From: Caldifarciminota bacterium
GTDB taxonomy: Bacteria; Hydrothermota; Hydrothermia; B15-G9; DRBW01
Assembly: GCA_011042705.1 (NCBI GenBank)
Contig: DRBW01000082.1
Span: forward strand, 1-13,632
Length of the DNA stretch: 13,632 nucleotides
Reading direction: 5' to 3'
Shown: positions 5,317 to 13,632 of the stretch, one piece after another
How positions within the stretch are numbered: the stretch's first letter is position 1
Layout of the letters: every line of letters starts with the position of its first letter
The notes under the pieces: generated by a model
Told to the model about the DNA's origin: nothing
Databases searched by the model: none
The model's input: only the letters and a program-made list of their open reading frames with translations
Made by a program: the position numbers and the translations under genes

Positions 5317-8300
5317 TTGACTTCATCAAGGTCCTCTATAGGAATTAAAAGGGTGGGCTACAAGAAGGAAAGGTATCCTATGCCTGACCTTCTTGTGGTC
5401 CAGGTGGAGTCTTTCCGCCAGTTCCTCCAGGAAAAGGTCCCTCCGCAGAAAAGAAAGGCGGAGGGCCTGGAGGGCGTCTTCCGGGAAAATTTCCCGATCG
5501 AGGATGTACATGGCAAATACAGCCTGGAATACCTGAATTACAGGATCGGTGCTCCCAAGAGCACACCCGATGAAGCCAAAAAGAAGAACCTCACCTACTC
5601 GGTGCCCGTATGGGCCACGCTGAGGCTGGTGAGGAAGGCCGAGGAAACGGGAAAGGTCGAGGCCGCCATCGAGCAGGAGGTCTATCTCTGCGATCTCCCC
5701 TATATGACCGATTGGGGCACTTTCATCATCAACGGCATCGAGAGGGTGGTTGTGAACCAGCTTCACAGATCGCCCGGCGTATATTACGAAATAGAGACGG
5801 GAGGAGTCCCCACTTACAGGGCGATGCTCGTGCCTTATAGAGGTCCCTGGATAGAATTCACCATCGACGGCTCGAAAATGCTCGGTGTGACGATTTCGAA
5901 GCGCAGAAAAATCCCCATAACGAGGCTTCTGAGAGCCCTGGGATATCCAACGGTGAGCGACATCCTGAAAGTACTGCTCGATGTGGAGGAGATAGAGGTG
6001 GCAAAGGCGGAACCCGATCGATATGCTCTCGCTGAGGATGTCTTCGAGGACAAAGAGGCAGGCGTTGTCATGTTCGAGGCGGGGACCAGGCTCGACGAAG
6101 ATGCCCTGGAGACATTGAAGAGCCACGGAGTTAAGAAAGTAAAAGCCATAGACGCAAAAAATATTAAAAATGAAGTCATTCTGGCGACCTTAAAACAGGA
6201 CAGGATCAAAGACGAAAAATCGGCTCTCGGCAATATTTACAGGACCCTCCGGTACACGCCTCCCAAAAACGACGAGGAAGCGAGAAACTATATCGAGTCC
6301 TTCTTCTTCGACCCCACGAAATTTTATCTCGGGAAAGTGGGCCGCTATAAGCTGAACTTCCGGCTCAATCACAACATCCCGATGGAGACGGAGGGACTCA
6401 CCAAGGAAGACCTCATCACGATAGTTAAGAAGCTCCTTCTGCTTTATGTGGGTGAGGAGAGGGAAGACGACGTCGACGACCTTGCCAACAGAAGGGTGAG
6501 GAGGGTCGGAGAACTACTTTACGAGCAGTTCAGGATCTCTCTCCTCAGGCTCGCGAGGGTTATAAAAGAGAGGATGCTCCTCGAGCGCGAGGGCAACCTG
6601 ACGCCCAAAAAGCTGGTCAACCCGAGGCTCGTCACATCAAGCATACTTTCCTTCTTCACGGGAGAGAGACTGTCCCAGTTCCTGGATCAGACAAACCCCC
6701 TATCCGAGCTGACTCACAAAAGGAGACTCTCGGCCCTGGGGAAGGGCGGACTCACCAAGGAAACTGCGGGATTCGAGGTCAGGGACGTACACCCTTCTCA
6801 TTACGGAAGGCTGTGCCCGATAGAAACACCTGAGGGTCAGAACATAGGGCTCATAACATCGCTCACCACCTATGCCCAGATAGACGAGCTCGGATTTATC
6901 AAGACTCCCCTTCTCAAGGTCAAGGACGGCCACATAACGAAGGAAATGGTGGAATTGACTCCCTACGAGGAGGAAGGCTACAAGATCGCCTCGGCTGACA
7001 TTCCCATAGACCCAAAGACGGGCAAAATCCTCGCCGAGAGGGTCTGGGTGAGGCACAAAGGAGGCTATCCGCTGGTTAAACCGGAAGAAGTGGATTTCAT
7101 CGACGTTTCCCCGAGACAGGTCGTCTCTCCGTCGGCCTCCCTGATCCCCTTCCTCGAGCACGACGACGCAAACAGGGCCCTGATGGGCTGTAACATGCAA
7201 AGGCAGGCGGTTCCCCTCCTCATAACGGAGCCCCCCATCGTGGGGACGGGCATGGAAGCCAAGGTAGCCCGTGATTCCGGAGCTGTCCTTGTAGCGAGGA
7301 GAAGCGGGATCGTTCGATACGTGGATTCGAGAAAGATAATAATTGAACCCGAGCCCGATACGGCCAAGCTCGGGAAACTTTTTGAGGAAGCGGTCGACGA
7401 GTACGATCTCGTTAAGTTCGAGCGCTCCAATCAGAACACAACGGTCAACCAGAGGCCCCTGGTCAGGATCGGGCAGAAGGTGAAAAAGGGAGATATACTC
7501 GCCGACGGGCCTGCCACATATCAGGGAGATCTCGCCCTCGGCAAAAACCTTCTTGTGGCTTTCGCCCCCTGGTTCGGGCACAACTTCGAGGACGCCATTA
7601 TAGTCTCAGAAAGGGTTTTGAAGGACGACGTCTTCACATCCCTGCACATACTGGAATTCCAGGTCGAGGTCAGAGAGACCAAGCTGGGCCCCGAAGAGGT
7701 GACGAGGGACCTGCCCAACGTCTCGGAGGAGGCGCTCAAGAACCTCGACGAAAACGGGATTGTGAGGATCGGAGCCGAGGTTAAGCCCGACGACATCCTG
7801 GTCGGAAAGGTCAGTCCTAAAGGAGAGAGGGAGCTTTCCCCGGAGGAAAGGTTGATCTACGCCATCTTCGCAGAGAAAGCCAAGGACGTCAGAGACACTT
7901 CCAAGAGGGTGCCTCCCGGAGTCCAGGGCGTTATAGTGGACGTGATCGTCCTCTCGAGGAGAAAGGACGATCCGCTGTCCCTGAAGGTATCCAGGGAAAA
8001 GAGAAAGAAGGCCGAGGAAAGGGCCGAGGAGGCAAAGAAGGTCGTCAGGGACAGGCTGAAACTGGTCCTGGAAAGGCTCCTGATCGGCCAGAAAGCAGAG
8101 AAAACGATAAAAACCAAAGGCGGAAAAATAGCTATAAGGAGCGGAGAGACTTTCGACGAAAAATTCTTCGAGACCTATTTCCCCCTGGACCTCGATTTTC
8201 CCAACGGGTTTGTCTCAGACCTGGAGCTCGAGGGCAAGTGCCGTGAAGTCCTATACGAAGCTGACATGATGCTGCAGAAGATCGAGGAGAGACGCAAGTC

Positions 8301-9075
8301 GGAGATAGAACAGATCGACCGCGGCGACGAGCTGCCCCCGGGCGTGCTTCAGCTAATAAAAGTTTACGTCGCGCAGAAGAGAAAACTTCAGGTTGGTGAC
8401 AAGCTCTCGGGCCGTCACGGCAACAAGGGCGTGGTGGCGAAAATAGCACCCTGCGAGGACATGCCCTTCCTGGAGGACGGGACTCCCGTCGACATAGTCC
8501 TGAACCCTCTCGGGGTGCCCTCCAGGATGAACGTGGGGCAGATCCTCGAGACGATCCTCGGCTGGGCCGGAAAGAAACAGGGAATCTACTACGCGACGCC
8601 GGTTTTTGAGGGAATGAACATCGAGGACATAAGGAAAGAACTCAAAAAGGCTGGACTTCCGGAAAACGGAAAGGTGCGCCTCAGGGATGGAAGGACCGGC
8701 GAGTACTTCGAATTCGACGTCACCGTCGGCTACATCTACATGATGAAACTGATCCACATGGTCGAGGACAAGGTCCACGCCAGGGCCATCGGACCTTACT
8801 CCCTCATAACCCAGCAGCCCGTCGGTGGCAAGAGCCACTTCGGGGGCCAGAGGTTCGGGGAGATGGAGGTCTGGGCTCTGGAAGCCTACGGCGCCGCTTA
8901 CGCCCTTCAGGAAATGCTGACGGTGAAATCCGACGACATAAAAGGGAGAAATCACCTTTATCAATCGATCATCAAGGGCGAGGAGCCGCCGGAGCCCGGG
9001 CTGCCCGCCTCCTTCGATGTCCTTCTGAAGGAGCTCCGCGGACTTGCCCTGGATGTTATTATCGAAACGGAATAA
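5317..9075 (+). CDS. rpoB: DNA-directed RNA polymerase subunit beta
   Basis: 1252 residues (B. subtilis about 1193, E. coli 1342). It starts at TTG 5317. Seen in order: the N-terminal lobe ([10 protein letters not shown] at about 28-37); [31 protein letters not shown]; the rifampicin region at about 449-480 ([19 protein letters not shown]); [18 protein letters not shown]; and an inserted Lys/Glu-rich, probably coiled-coil segment at about 885-1000, as in Gram-negative beta. The catalytic-side [10 protein letters not shown] follows, with K1029 and K1037 matching E. coli K1065 and K1073, and then the C-terminal clamp [26 protein letters not shown]. The main rifampicin-contact residues (D457, H467, R470, S472, L474) are the sensitive type. 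Odd positions are K476 where Pro is usual and S-H in place of A-Q before FGGQRFGEM. It follows the hairpin gap and precedes rpoC by 13 bases. Confidence 0.99.
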   Translation: [1252 protein letters not shown]

Positions 9076-9088
9076 GGGGGGATATAAA

Positions 9089-12000
9089 GTGGCAGAGATA
9101 AACCCCAAAGATTTAGTGGCAATAAGATTAAAGCTGGCCTCACCCGAGGCTATTAGAAGCTGGTCTTACGGGGAGGTCAAAAAGGCAGAGACGATCAATT
9201 ACAGAACCCAGAAACCTGAGAAGGACGGTCTTTTCTGTGAGAGAATATTCGGGCCGGTAAAGGATTATGAATGTAGCTGCGGCAAATACAAGGGAAAGCG
9301 CTATAAGGGAATCGTCTGCGACCGCTGTGGCGTTGAGGTAACGAGTTCCCACGTGCGCAGGGAGAGAATGGGACACATCGAACTGGCCGTTCCGGTGGCC
9401 CATATATGGTATTACAAGGTCTCTCCCTCCATAATCGGCCTCCTGCTCGATCTCTCGGTGCGCCAGCTGGAGGATATCCTCTATTACGACGCCTACATAG
9501 TTGTGGATCCGGGTGAGACCCCTCTCACGAAGGGACAGGTCCTCACTGAGGGCGAATACCAGAAAAAACGGGAAGAATACAAAGACGAGTTCGTGGCAGA
9601 GATGGGGGCGGCCCCCCTGAAGAAGCTCCTCGAGGAGCTCGACCTCGAGGAGATGTCCATCGAACTCAGAACCCAGATAAAGCTGGAAAAATCTCTTCTC
9701 AGGAAGACCAAGATATTAAAGAAGCTCAGGGTGGTCGAGTCTTTCCTCAATTCGGGGAACAAGCCAGAATGGATGATACTGGAAGTCATCCCCGTGATCC
9801 CTCCCGACCTCAGGCCTCTCGTCCCCCTTGACGGCGGAAGATATGCAACGAGCGACCTCAACGACCTTTACCGGAGGGTGATCACCAGGAACAACAGGCT
9901 GCGTAACATGCTCGAGCTGAATGCCCCCGAGATCATATTGAGGAACGAGAAGAGAATGCTCCAGGAAGCAGTGGATGCCCTCCTCGACAACTCGAGGAGG
10001 AGAAGGCCTGTCGTGGGTAGAGGCGGAAGAAAGCTGAAATCTCTCTCCGACATCCTGAGGGGAAAGAAGGGCCTTCTGAGGAGGAACCTCCTCGGAAAGA
10101 GGGTGGACTACTCGGGTAGGTCGGTCATTGTGGTCGGGCCCGAGCTGAAGCTCCATCAGGTGGGACTCCCTAAAGAGATGGCCATCGAGCTCTTCAAGCC
10201 TTTCGTGGAGCACAGGCTTCAGGAGTCGGGCCTCGCCGAATCGATAAGGTCGGCAAGGAGGCTCCTTCAGAAGAGGCACGAGGGAGTCTGGGAGCTTCTT
10301 GAAGACATAACCAAGGACCACCCGGTCCTCCTAAACCGCGCTCCCACGCTCCACAGGGTCTCGATTCAGGCCTTCGAGCCAGTACTGGTGGAGGGCAAGG
10401 CCATAAGGCTCCACCCTCTCGTGTGCACGGCTTACAACGCTGACTTCGACGGAGACCAGATGGCAGTTTTCGTGCCAATTAACATAGAAGCCCAGATGGA
10501 AGCTCAGATGCTGCTTCTCTCCATCCACAATATCCTTTCGCCGGCTCACGGAAAGCCCCTCGCCTCGCCGACTCAGGATATGGTCATAGGCCTGTACTAC
10601 CTGACGAGGATAAAGCAGGGCGCCAGGGGCGCGGGTAGAAAATTCGCTTCGATAGACGAAGCACGAAGAGCATACTACAGCGGAGTGATCGACCTTCACG
10701 CTGCCATCGAAGTTCCCTGGAACGGGGAGTTCATAACGACGACCATAGGCAGGATCATTTTCAACGACATAATCCCCGAGCCCCTCAGGTTCATAAACCA
10801 GGAGATGAGCAAGAAAAACCTGCAGGAGCTGGTGCTCAGAACCCACAAGACCCTGGGGAGCAAAGAGGCCGTTCGTTTCCTCGATGACCTCAAGAACCTG
10901 GGCTTCACCATGGCCACCATGTCGGGCCTCACCTTCGGGATCGACGACATGATCGTGCCCGAGGAAAAAGAAGAGATTATAAAGAGGGCCCTCGAGGAGA
11001 GGGACAGAATCGAGAAGGCCTTCAACAAGGGGCTCATATCGAGGGTCGAGAGATATCAGAAGATCCTGGACATCTGGACCATGGCCACCGATTCTGTCAA
11101 GGAGGCCATGCTCGAGAAGATGAGAAAGGATAAGGACGGGTTCAACCCCATCTACATGATGGTAAACTCGGGCGCGAGGGGTAATGAGGATCAGGTGAGG
11201 CAGCTGGCCGGCATGAGGGGGCTCATGGCGAGGCCCACCAAGTCCAAGGAAACGGTGGGTGAATTTATCGAAACTCCGATCATTTCGAATTTCAAAGAAG
11301 GGCTCTCGGTGCTCGAATACTTCATCTCCACCCACGGTGCCAGAAAAGGACTCTCGGACACGGCTCTCAAGACCGCCGACGCGGGACACCTGACGAGAAG
11401 GCTGGTGGATGTGGCTCAGGAAGTTGTGGTCACCATGGAGGACTGCGGAACCATTATGGGAAGACGCATAACGGCGCTCAAGGACGGCGAGACAGTGATC
11501 GAACCCCTCAAGGAAAGGATTGTAGGAAGGGTGGCCCTCGAGGACGTGAAAGACCCCGTCACGGGAGAGATCATAGTCAAGGAGGGCGAAGAGATCACCG
11601 AGGAGAAGGCCGAGAGAATAGAGGCCGTGGGCATCGAAGAGATAGAGGTCCGCTCAGTCCTGAGGTGCGAGGCAAAGCAGGGAGTCTGTGCCAAGTGTTA
11701 CGGAAGAAATCTCGCCACGGGAAGGATGGTGGAGATAGGAGAGGCCGTGGGCGTTATGGCGGCGCAGTCCATCGGCGAGCCTGGCACGCAGCTCACGCTG
11801 AGGACATTCCACACGGGCGGTGCTGCGGAGAGGATCACCGAGGAAGCGAGGCACGTGGCACCCTTCTCGGGCAAAGTCCAGTATGACAAGCTGGAAGTGG
11901 TCAGGAGAAGGGATAACCAGCTCGTAGCCCTCAGCAAGAAGGGACGCATAATCCTGTCAGATGGCAAGAGAAAGCGCTGCTTCGGAGTTCCCCACGGCGC

Positions 12001-13114
12001 CATCGTCATGGTAAACGACGGAGACGAGGTCAAAGAGGGCTCCGTCATTTGCGAGTGGGAGCCCTACTCGCTCCCGATCCTCACAAAGAAAAAAGGGAAA
12101 ATAGTTTTCAAGGATCTTGTCGAGGGAATCACCCTCAAGGAGATATTCGAGGAAGGCAAGATAGAGAGAGTGGTCGAGATCGACAGGCACAAGAGGTACT
12201 TCCCCAAGGCGCTGCTCCTCGATCCTGAGACCAGCGAGGTCATAGAGGAGATTCCCATGGTGAACGAGGCGAGACTCGCCGTCAAGGATGGAGACATAAT
12301 CGAGCCCGGCGACCTCGTGGCAAGGGTTCCCCAGGAAGCTGGCAAAACCCGTGACATCACTGGCGGATTGCCCAGAGTCGAGGAGCTATTCGAAGCCCGC
12401 TCTCCCAAGGACAAAGCTATAGTCTCCGAGATCGATGGGATAGTCAAGATAGGCACGCTCGAAAAGGGTAACTTCAAGATAAAGGTGGTCCCTGCCGATG
12501 GGGAGGCGAGAGAATATAACGTTCCCTACGGGAAATACCTCCTCGCTGGAGATGGTGAGTTCATCAGGGCAGGCGAACCTCTCACCACGGGCCCGATAGA
12601 TCCTCACGACATCCTGAGGATCAAGGGCAAGGAATTCGTACAGGAGTTCCTGCTGGATCAGATCCAGGAGGTCTACAGGTTGTCGGGCGTGAAGATAGAC
12701 GACAAGCACATCGAGATCATAGTTCGCCAGATGATGAAAAAGGTCAAGATAGAGGATTCGGGCGACACGAAATTCATTCAGGGCGATATCGTCAGCTATT
12801 TCAAGGTGCAGGAGGAAAACGCTCAGGTGGAAAAGAAAGGCGGAAAACCGGCTCAGTACAAACCCATACTGCTCGGCATAACGAGAGCATCCCTCGCTAC
12901 GGAGAGCTTCATAGCTGCTTCCTCATTCCAGGAGACGACGAAGGTGCTGGCCAATGCTGCCATCGCGGGTAAAAGCGATGAATTGAAAGGATTGAAAGAA
13001 AACGTTATAATAGGTAGCCTCATTCCCAGCGGCACGGGAATGAAAGAGTACAGAAAAATCGTTTTGATCGAAGAGGAAGAAGAAAGAGAAAAAGAGGCCA
13101 GAGCGGCCAGTTAG
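9089..13114 (+). CDS. rpoC: DNA-directed RNA polymerase subunit beta'
   Basis: 1341 residues from GTG 9089, preceded by AAGGGGGG (9074-9081). Upstream in-frame starts (TTG 9044, ATG 9053) lie inside rpoB, and homologues begin near this GTG. Visible: zinc ribbon C62/C64/C77/C80; AYNADFDGDQM with the Mg2+-binding D452/D454/D456; the F-loop region at 712-730; the bridge helix around 745-775 (FISTHGARKGLSDTALKTADAG, then H767); the second zinc site C786/C860/C867/C870; and the trigger loop QLTLRTFHTGG with R905, F907 and catalytic H908. An SI3-type insert of about 170 residues (roughly 913-1085) follows, as in Gram-negative polymerases, then DITGGLPRVEELFEAR and the C-terminal clamp motif LLGITRASLATESFIAASSFQETT. 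The tail is Glu-rich. It forms the catalytic core with beta, encoded immediately upstream. Confidence 0.99.
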   Translation: MAEINPKDLVAIRLKLASPEAIRSWSYGEVKKAETINYRTQKPEKDGLFCERIFGPVKDYECSCGKYKGKRYKGIVCDRCGVEVTSSHVRRERMGHIELAVPVAHIWYYKVSPSIIGLLLDLSVRQLEDILYYDAYIVVDPGETPLTKGQVLTEGEYQKKREEYKDEFVAEMGAAPLKKLLEELDLEEMSIELRTQIKLEKSLLRKTKILKKLRVVESFLNSGNKPEWMILEVIPVIPPDLRPLVPLDGGRYATSDLNDLYRRVITRNNRLRNMLELNAPEIILRNEKRMLQEAVDALLDNSRRRRPVVGRGGRKLKSLSDILRGKKGLLRRNLLGKRVDYSGRSVIVVGPELKLHQVGLPKEMAIELFKPFVEHRLQESGLAESIRSARRLLQKRHEGVWELLEDITKDHPVLLNRAPTLHRVSIQAFEPVLVEGKAIRLHPLVCTAYNADFDGDQMAVFVPINIEAQMEAQMLLLSIHNILSPAHGKPLASPTQDMVIGLYYLTRIKQGARGAGRKFASIDEARRAYYSGVIDLHAAIEVPWNGEFITTTIGRIIFNDIIPEPLRFINQEMSKKNLQELVLRTHKTLGSKEAVRFLDDLKNLGFTMATMSGLTFGIDDMIVPEEKEEIIKRALEERDRIEKAFNKGLISRVERYQKILDIWTMATDSVKEAMLEKMRKDKDGFNPIYMMVNSGARGNEDQVRQLAGMRGLMARPTKSKETVGEFIETPIISNFKEGLSVLEYFISTHGARKGLSDTALKTADAGHLTRRLVDVAQEVVVTMEDCGTIMGRRITALKDGETVIEPLKERIVGRVALEDVKDPVTGEIIVKEGEEITEEKAERIEAVGIEEIEVRSVLRCEAKQGVCAKCYGRNLATGRMVEIGEAVGVMAAQSIGEPGTQLTLRTFHTGGAAERITEEARHVAPFSGKVQYDKLEVVRRRDNQLVALSKKGRIILSDGKRKRCFGVPHGAIVMVNDGDEVKEGSVICEWEPYSLPILTKKKGKIVFKDLVEGITLKEIFEEGKIERVVEIDRHKRYFPKALLLDPETSEVIEEIPMVNEARLAVKDGDIIEPGDLVARVPQEAGKTRDITGGLPRVEELFEARSPKDKAIVSEIDGIVKIGTLEKGNFKIKVVPADGEAREYNVPYGKYLLAGDGEFIRAGEPLTTGPIDPHDILRIKGKEFVQEFLLDQIQEVYRLSGVKIDDKHIEIIVRQMMKKVKIEDSGDTKFIQGDIVSYFKVQEENAQVEKKGGKPAQYKPILLGITRASLATESFIAASSFQETTKVLANAAIAGKSDELKGLKENVIIGSLIPSGTGMKEYRKIVLIEEEEEREKEARAAS

Positions 13115-13117
13115 GTA

Positions 13118-13133
13118 AAGCCCGCAAGGGCTT
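13118..13133 (+). promoter_or_regulatory. rpoC-rpsL intergenic hairpin with GCAA tetraloop
   Basis: AAGCCC (13118-13123) and GGGCTT (13128-13133) form six perfect pairs around GCAA, a GNRA tetraloop, starting four bases after the rpoC stop. No T tract follows (GACAGA comes next), so it does not look like an intrinsic terminator. It may be an mRNA 3'-end stabiliser or processing site. Its 3' arm shares two bases with the TTGACA box listed next. Confidence 0.55.
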
Positions 13134-13161
13134 GACAGAAAAGGCTTTAGGTGTTAATAAT
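13132..13161 (+). promoter_or_regulatory. Candidate internal promoter for rpsL-rpsG (str operon)
   Basis: A perfect TTGACA (13132-13137) is followed by an 18-base spacer and AATAAT (13156-13161, five of six -10 bases). Shifting one base gives TAATAA at the ideal 17-base spacing, but with only three matches. Transcription would start near 13168, giving a leader of about 24 bases before rpsL. This would let S12 and S7 be made apart from RNA polymerase subunits. Confidence 0.45.
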
Positions 13162-13191
13162 AATGGCAATTTTGGAAAGAGGGAGGATAGT

Positions 13192-13566
13192 ATGCCAACT
13201 TTAAATCAATTGGTGAGAAAGCCAAGGAAACCTAAGGTAAAGAAGTCGAAATCCCCTGCCCTGGAGGGGAATCCTCAGAAGAAGGGGGTTTGCACCAGGG
13301 TCTACACGACGACCCCCAAGAAGCCGAACTCTGCCCTGAGGAAGGTGGCGAAGGTCAGGCTCTCCAATGGAAACGAGATCGTGGCTTACATTCCCGGCGA
13401 AGGGCACAACCTGCAGGAGCACTCGGTGGTTCTGGTCAGGGGAGGCAGGGTGAAAGACCTTCCGGGAGTCAAATATCACATCGTTCGCGGCAGATACGAC
13501 ACGGCTGGCGTGGAAGGGAGGAGAAACTCCCGTTCCCTCTACGGAACCAAAAAGCCGAGGGACTAA
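13192..13566 (+). CDS. rpsL: Small ribosomal subunit protein uS12
   Basis: 124 residues, the normal length. It begins MPTLNQLVRKPRKPK and has CTRVYTTTPKKPNSALRK, EGHNLQEHSVVLVRGGRVKDLPG and ends KKPRD. S12 lies at the decoding centre of the 30S subunit. The residues whose mutation gives streptomycin resistance in E. coli are wild type (K43 and K88, counting Met); D89, the methylthiolated position in E. coli, is also present. ATG 13192 is preceded by GGGAGG (13181-13186). Longer in-frame starts upstream would add residues unrelated to S12 and are rejected. It follows rpoC by 77 bases and starts the rpsL-rpsG pair. Confidence 0.98.
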   Translation: MPTLNQLVRKPRKPKVKKSKSPALEGNPQKKGVCTRVYTTTPKKPNSALRKVAKVRLSNGNEIVAYIPGEGHNLQEHSVVLVRGGRVKDLPGVKYHIVRGRYDTAGVEGRRNSRSLYGTKKPRD

Positions 13567-13581
13567 GGGGAGGAATCTTAT

Positions 13582-13632
13582 ATGATAAGAAGAAGGGCAC
13601 CACAGAGAAAAGTGGAAAAGGATCCCAAATAC
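13582..13632 (+). CDS. rpsG: Small ribosomal subunit protein uS7 (5' end only)
   Basis: The first 17 codons are visible before the right edge: MIRRRAPQRKVEKDPKY. This matches the conserved S7 start (M-x-R-R-R ... R-K ... D-P-x-Y/F). ATG 13582 follows GGGGAGG (13567-13573). It lies 15 bases after rpsL, the standard rpsL-rpsG order. S7 nucleates assembly of the 30S head; fusA and tuf often follow but lie outside the window. Confidence 0.9.
   Translation, partial: MIRRRAPQRKVEKDPKY

Noticed and set aside
9044..9088. Extension of rpoC upstream to TTG 9044 or ATG 9053
   Set aside because: This would overlap the end of rpoB and add residues not seen at the start of beta-prime proteins; GTG 9089 has a G-rich ribosome-binding site.
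10331..11389. A 352-codon open frame on the minus strand inside rpoC (also 6700-7581 and 8353-9108 opposite rpoB)
   Set aside because: They lie wholly or almost wholly opposite strongly conserved rpoB/rpoC codons, have no recognisable domain and no ribosome-binding site I can point to. Long antisense frames are expected when the sense strand avoids certain codons.
13132..13191. Extension of rpsL upstream to an in-frame start at 13132
   Set aside because: The extra 20 residues are unlike S12, the start would fall in the hairpin/-35 region, and ATG 13192 has a strong GGGAGG site and the conserved S12 N-terminus.
1..13632. CRISPR array, insertion sequence, defence island or riboswitch
   Set aside because: No repeated spacer-repeat pattern, transposase-like protein, inverted terminal repeats or long structured leader was seen; almost all bases are accounted for by conserved genes.

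Overview
This window reads as chromosomal DNA from a diderm (outer-membrane) bacterium. Two divergently oriented blocks meet at a roughly 220-base control region. The evidence for a diderm is an MsbA-like lipid exporter gene next to a glycosyltransferase-9-like gene, plus RNA polymerase subunits that carry the insertions typical of Gram-negative lineages (a beta insert near residues 885-1000 and a beta-prime SI3-type insert near 913-1085). Arginine is mostly AGG/AGA, ATA is common for isoleucine, and the proteins are rich in Lys and Glu. That pattern hints at a thermophilic or deep-branching lineage, but the phylum cannot be fixed from the sequence alone.

Left block (minus strand, 1-1872): a GT9-fold protein overlaps by four bases (ATGA) the start of an MsbA-type ABC transporter, which runs off the left edge. 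Together they look like a small envelope or lipopolysaccharide operon. Its promoter lies so close to the coding start that the mRNA is probably leaderless.

Control region (1873-2088): it holds the minus-strand promoter and two tandem plus-strand sigma70-type promoters. The nearer one (TTGACA-17-TATCAT) is strong and has a C-rich discriminator.

Right block (plus strand, 2089-13632): tRNA-Trp(CCA), rpmG, secE, nusG, rplK, rplA, rplJ, rplL, rpoB, rpoC, rpsL and the start of rpsG. This is the classic transcription/translation super-operon. Most gaps are 1-30 bases and two stop codons lie inside, or overlap, the next gene's initiation signals. Only two larger gaps exist: rplL-rpoB (90 bases, a hairpin with a UACG loop) and rpoC-rpsL (77 bases, a GCAA-loop hairpin whose 3' arm runs into a TTGACA box). 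These are the obvious places where RNA polymerase output and the str operon could be uncoupled from the ribosomal-protein genes. The usual spaces for L1 and L10 autoregulatory leaders are absent.

The gene content is conserved housekeeping. I found no CRISPR array, mobile element, defence system or other unknown multi-gene system. The points worth following up are regulatory architecture (leaderless promoter, intergenic hairpins, missing leaders), the diverged GT9-like protein, and a few unusual residues in RpoB, RpoC and NusG.
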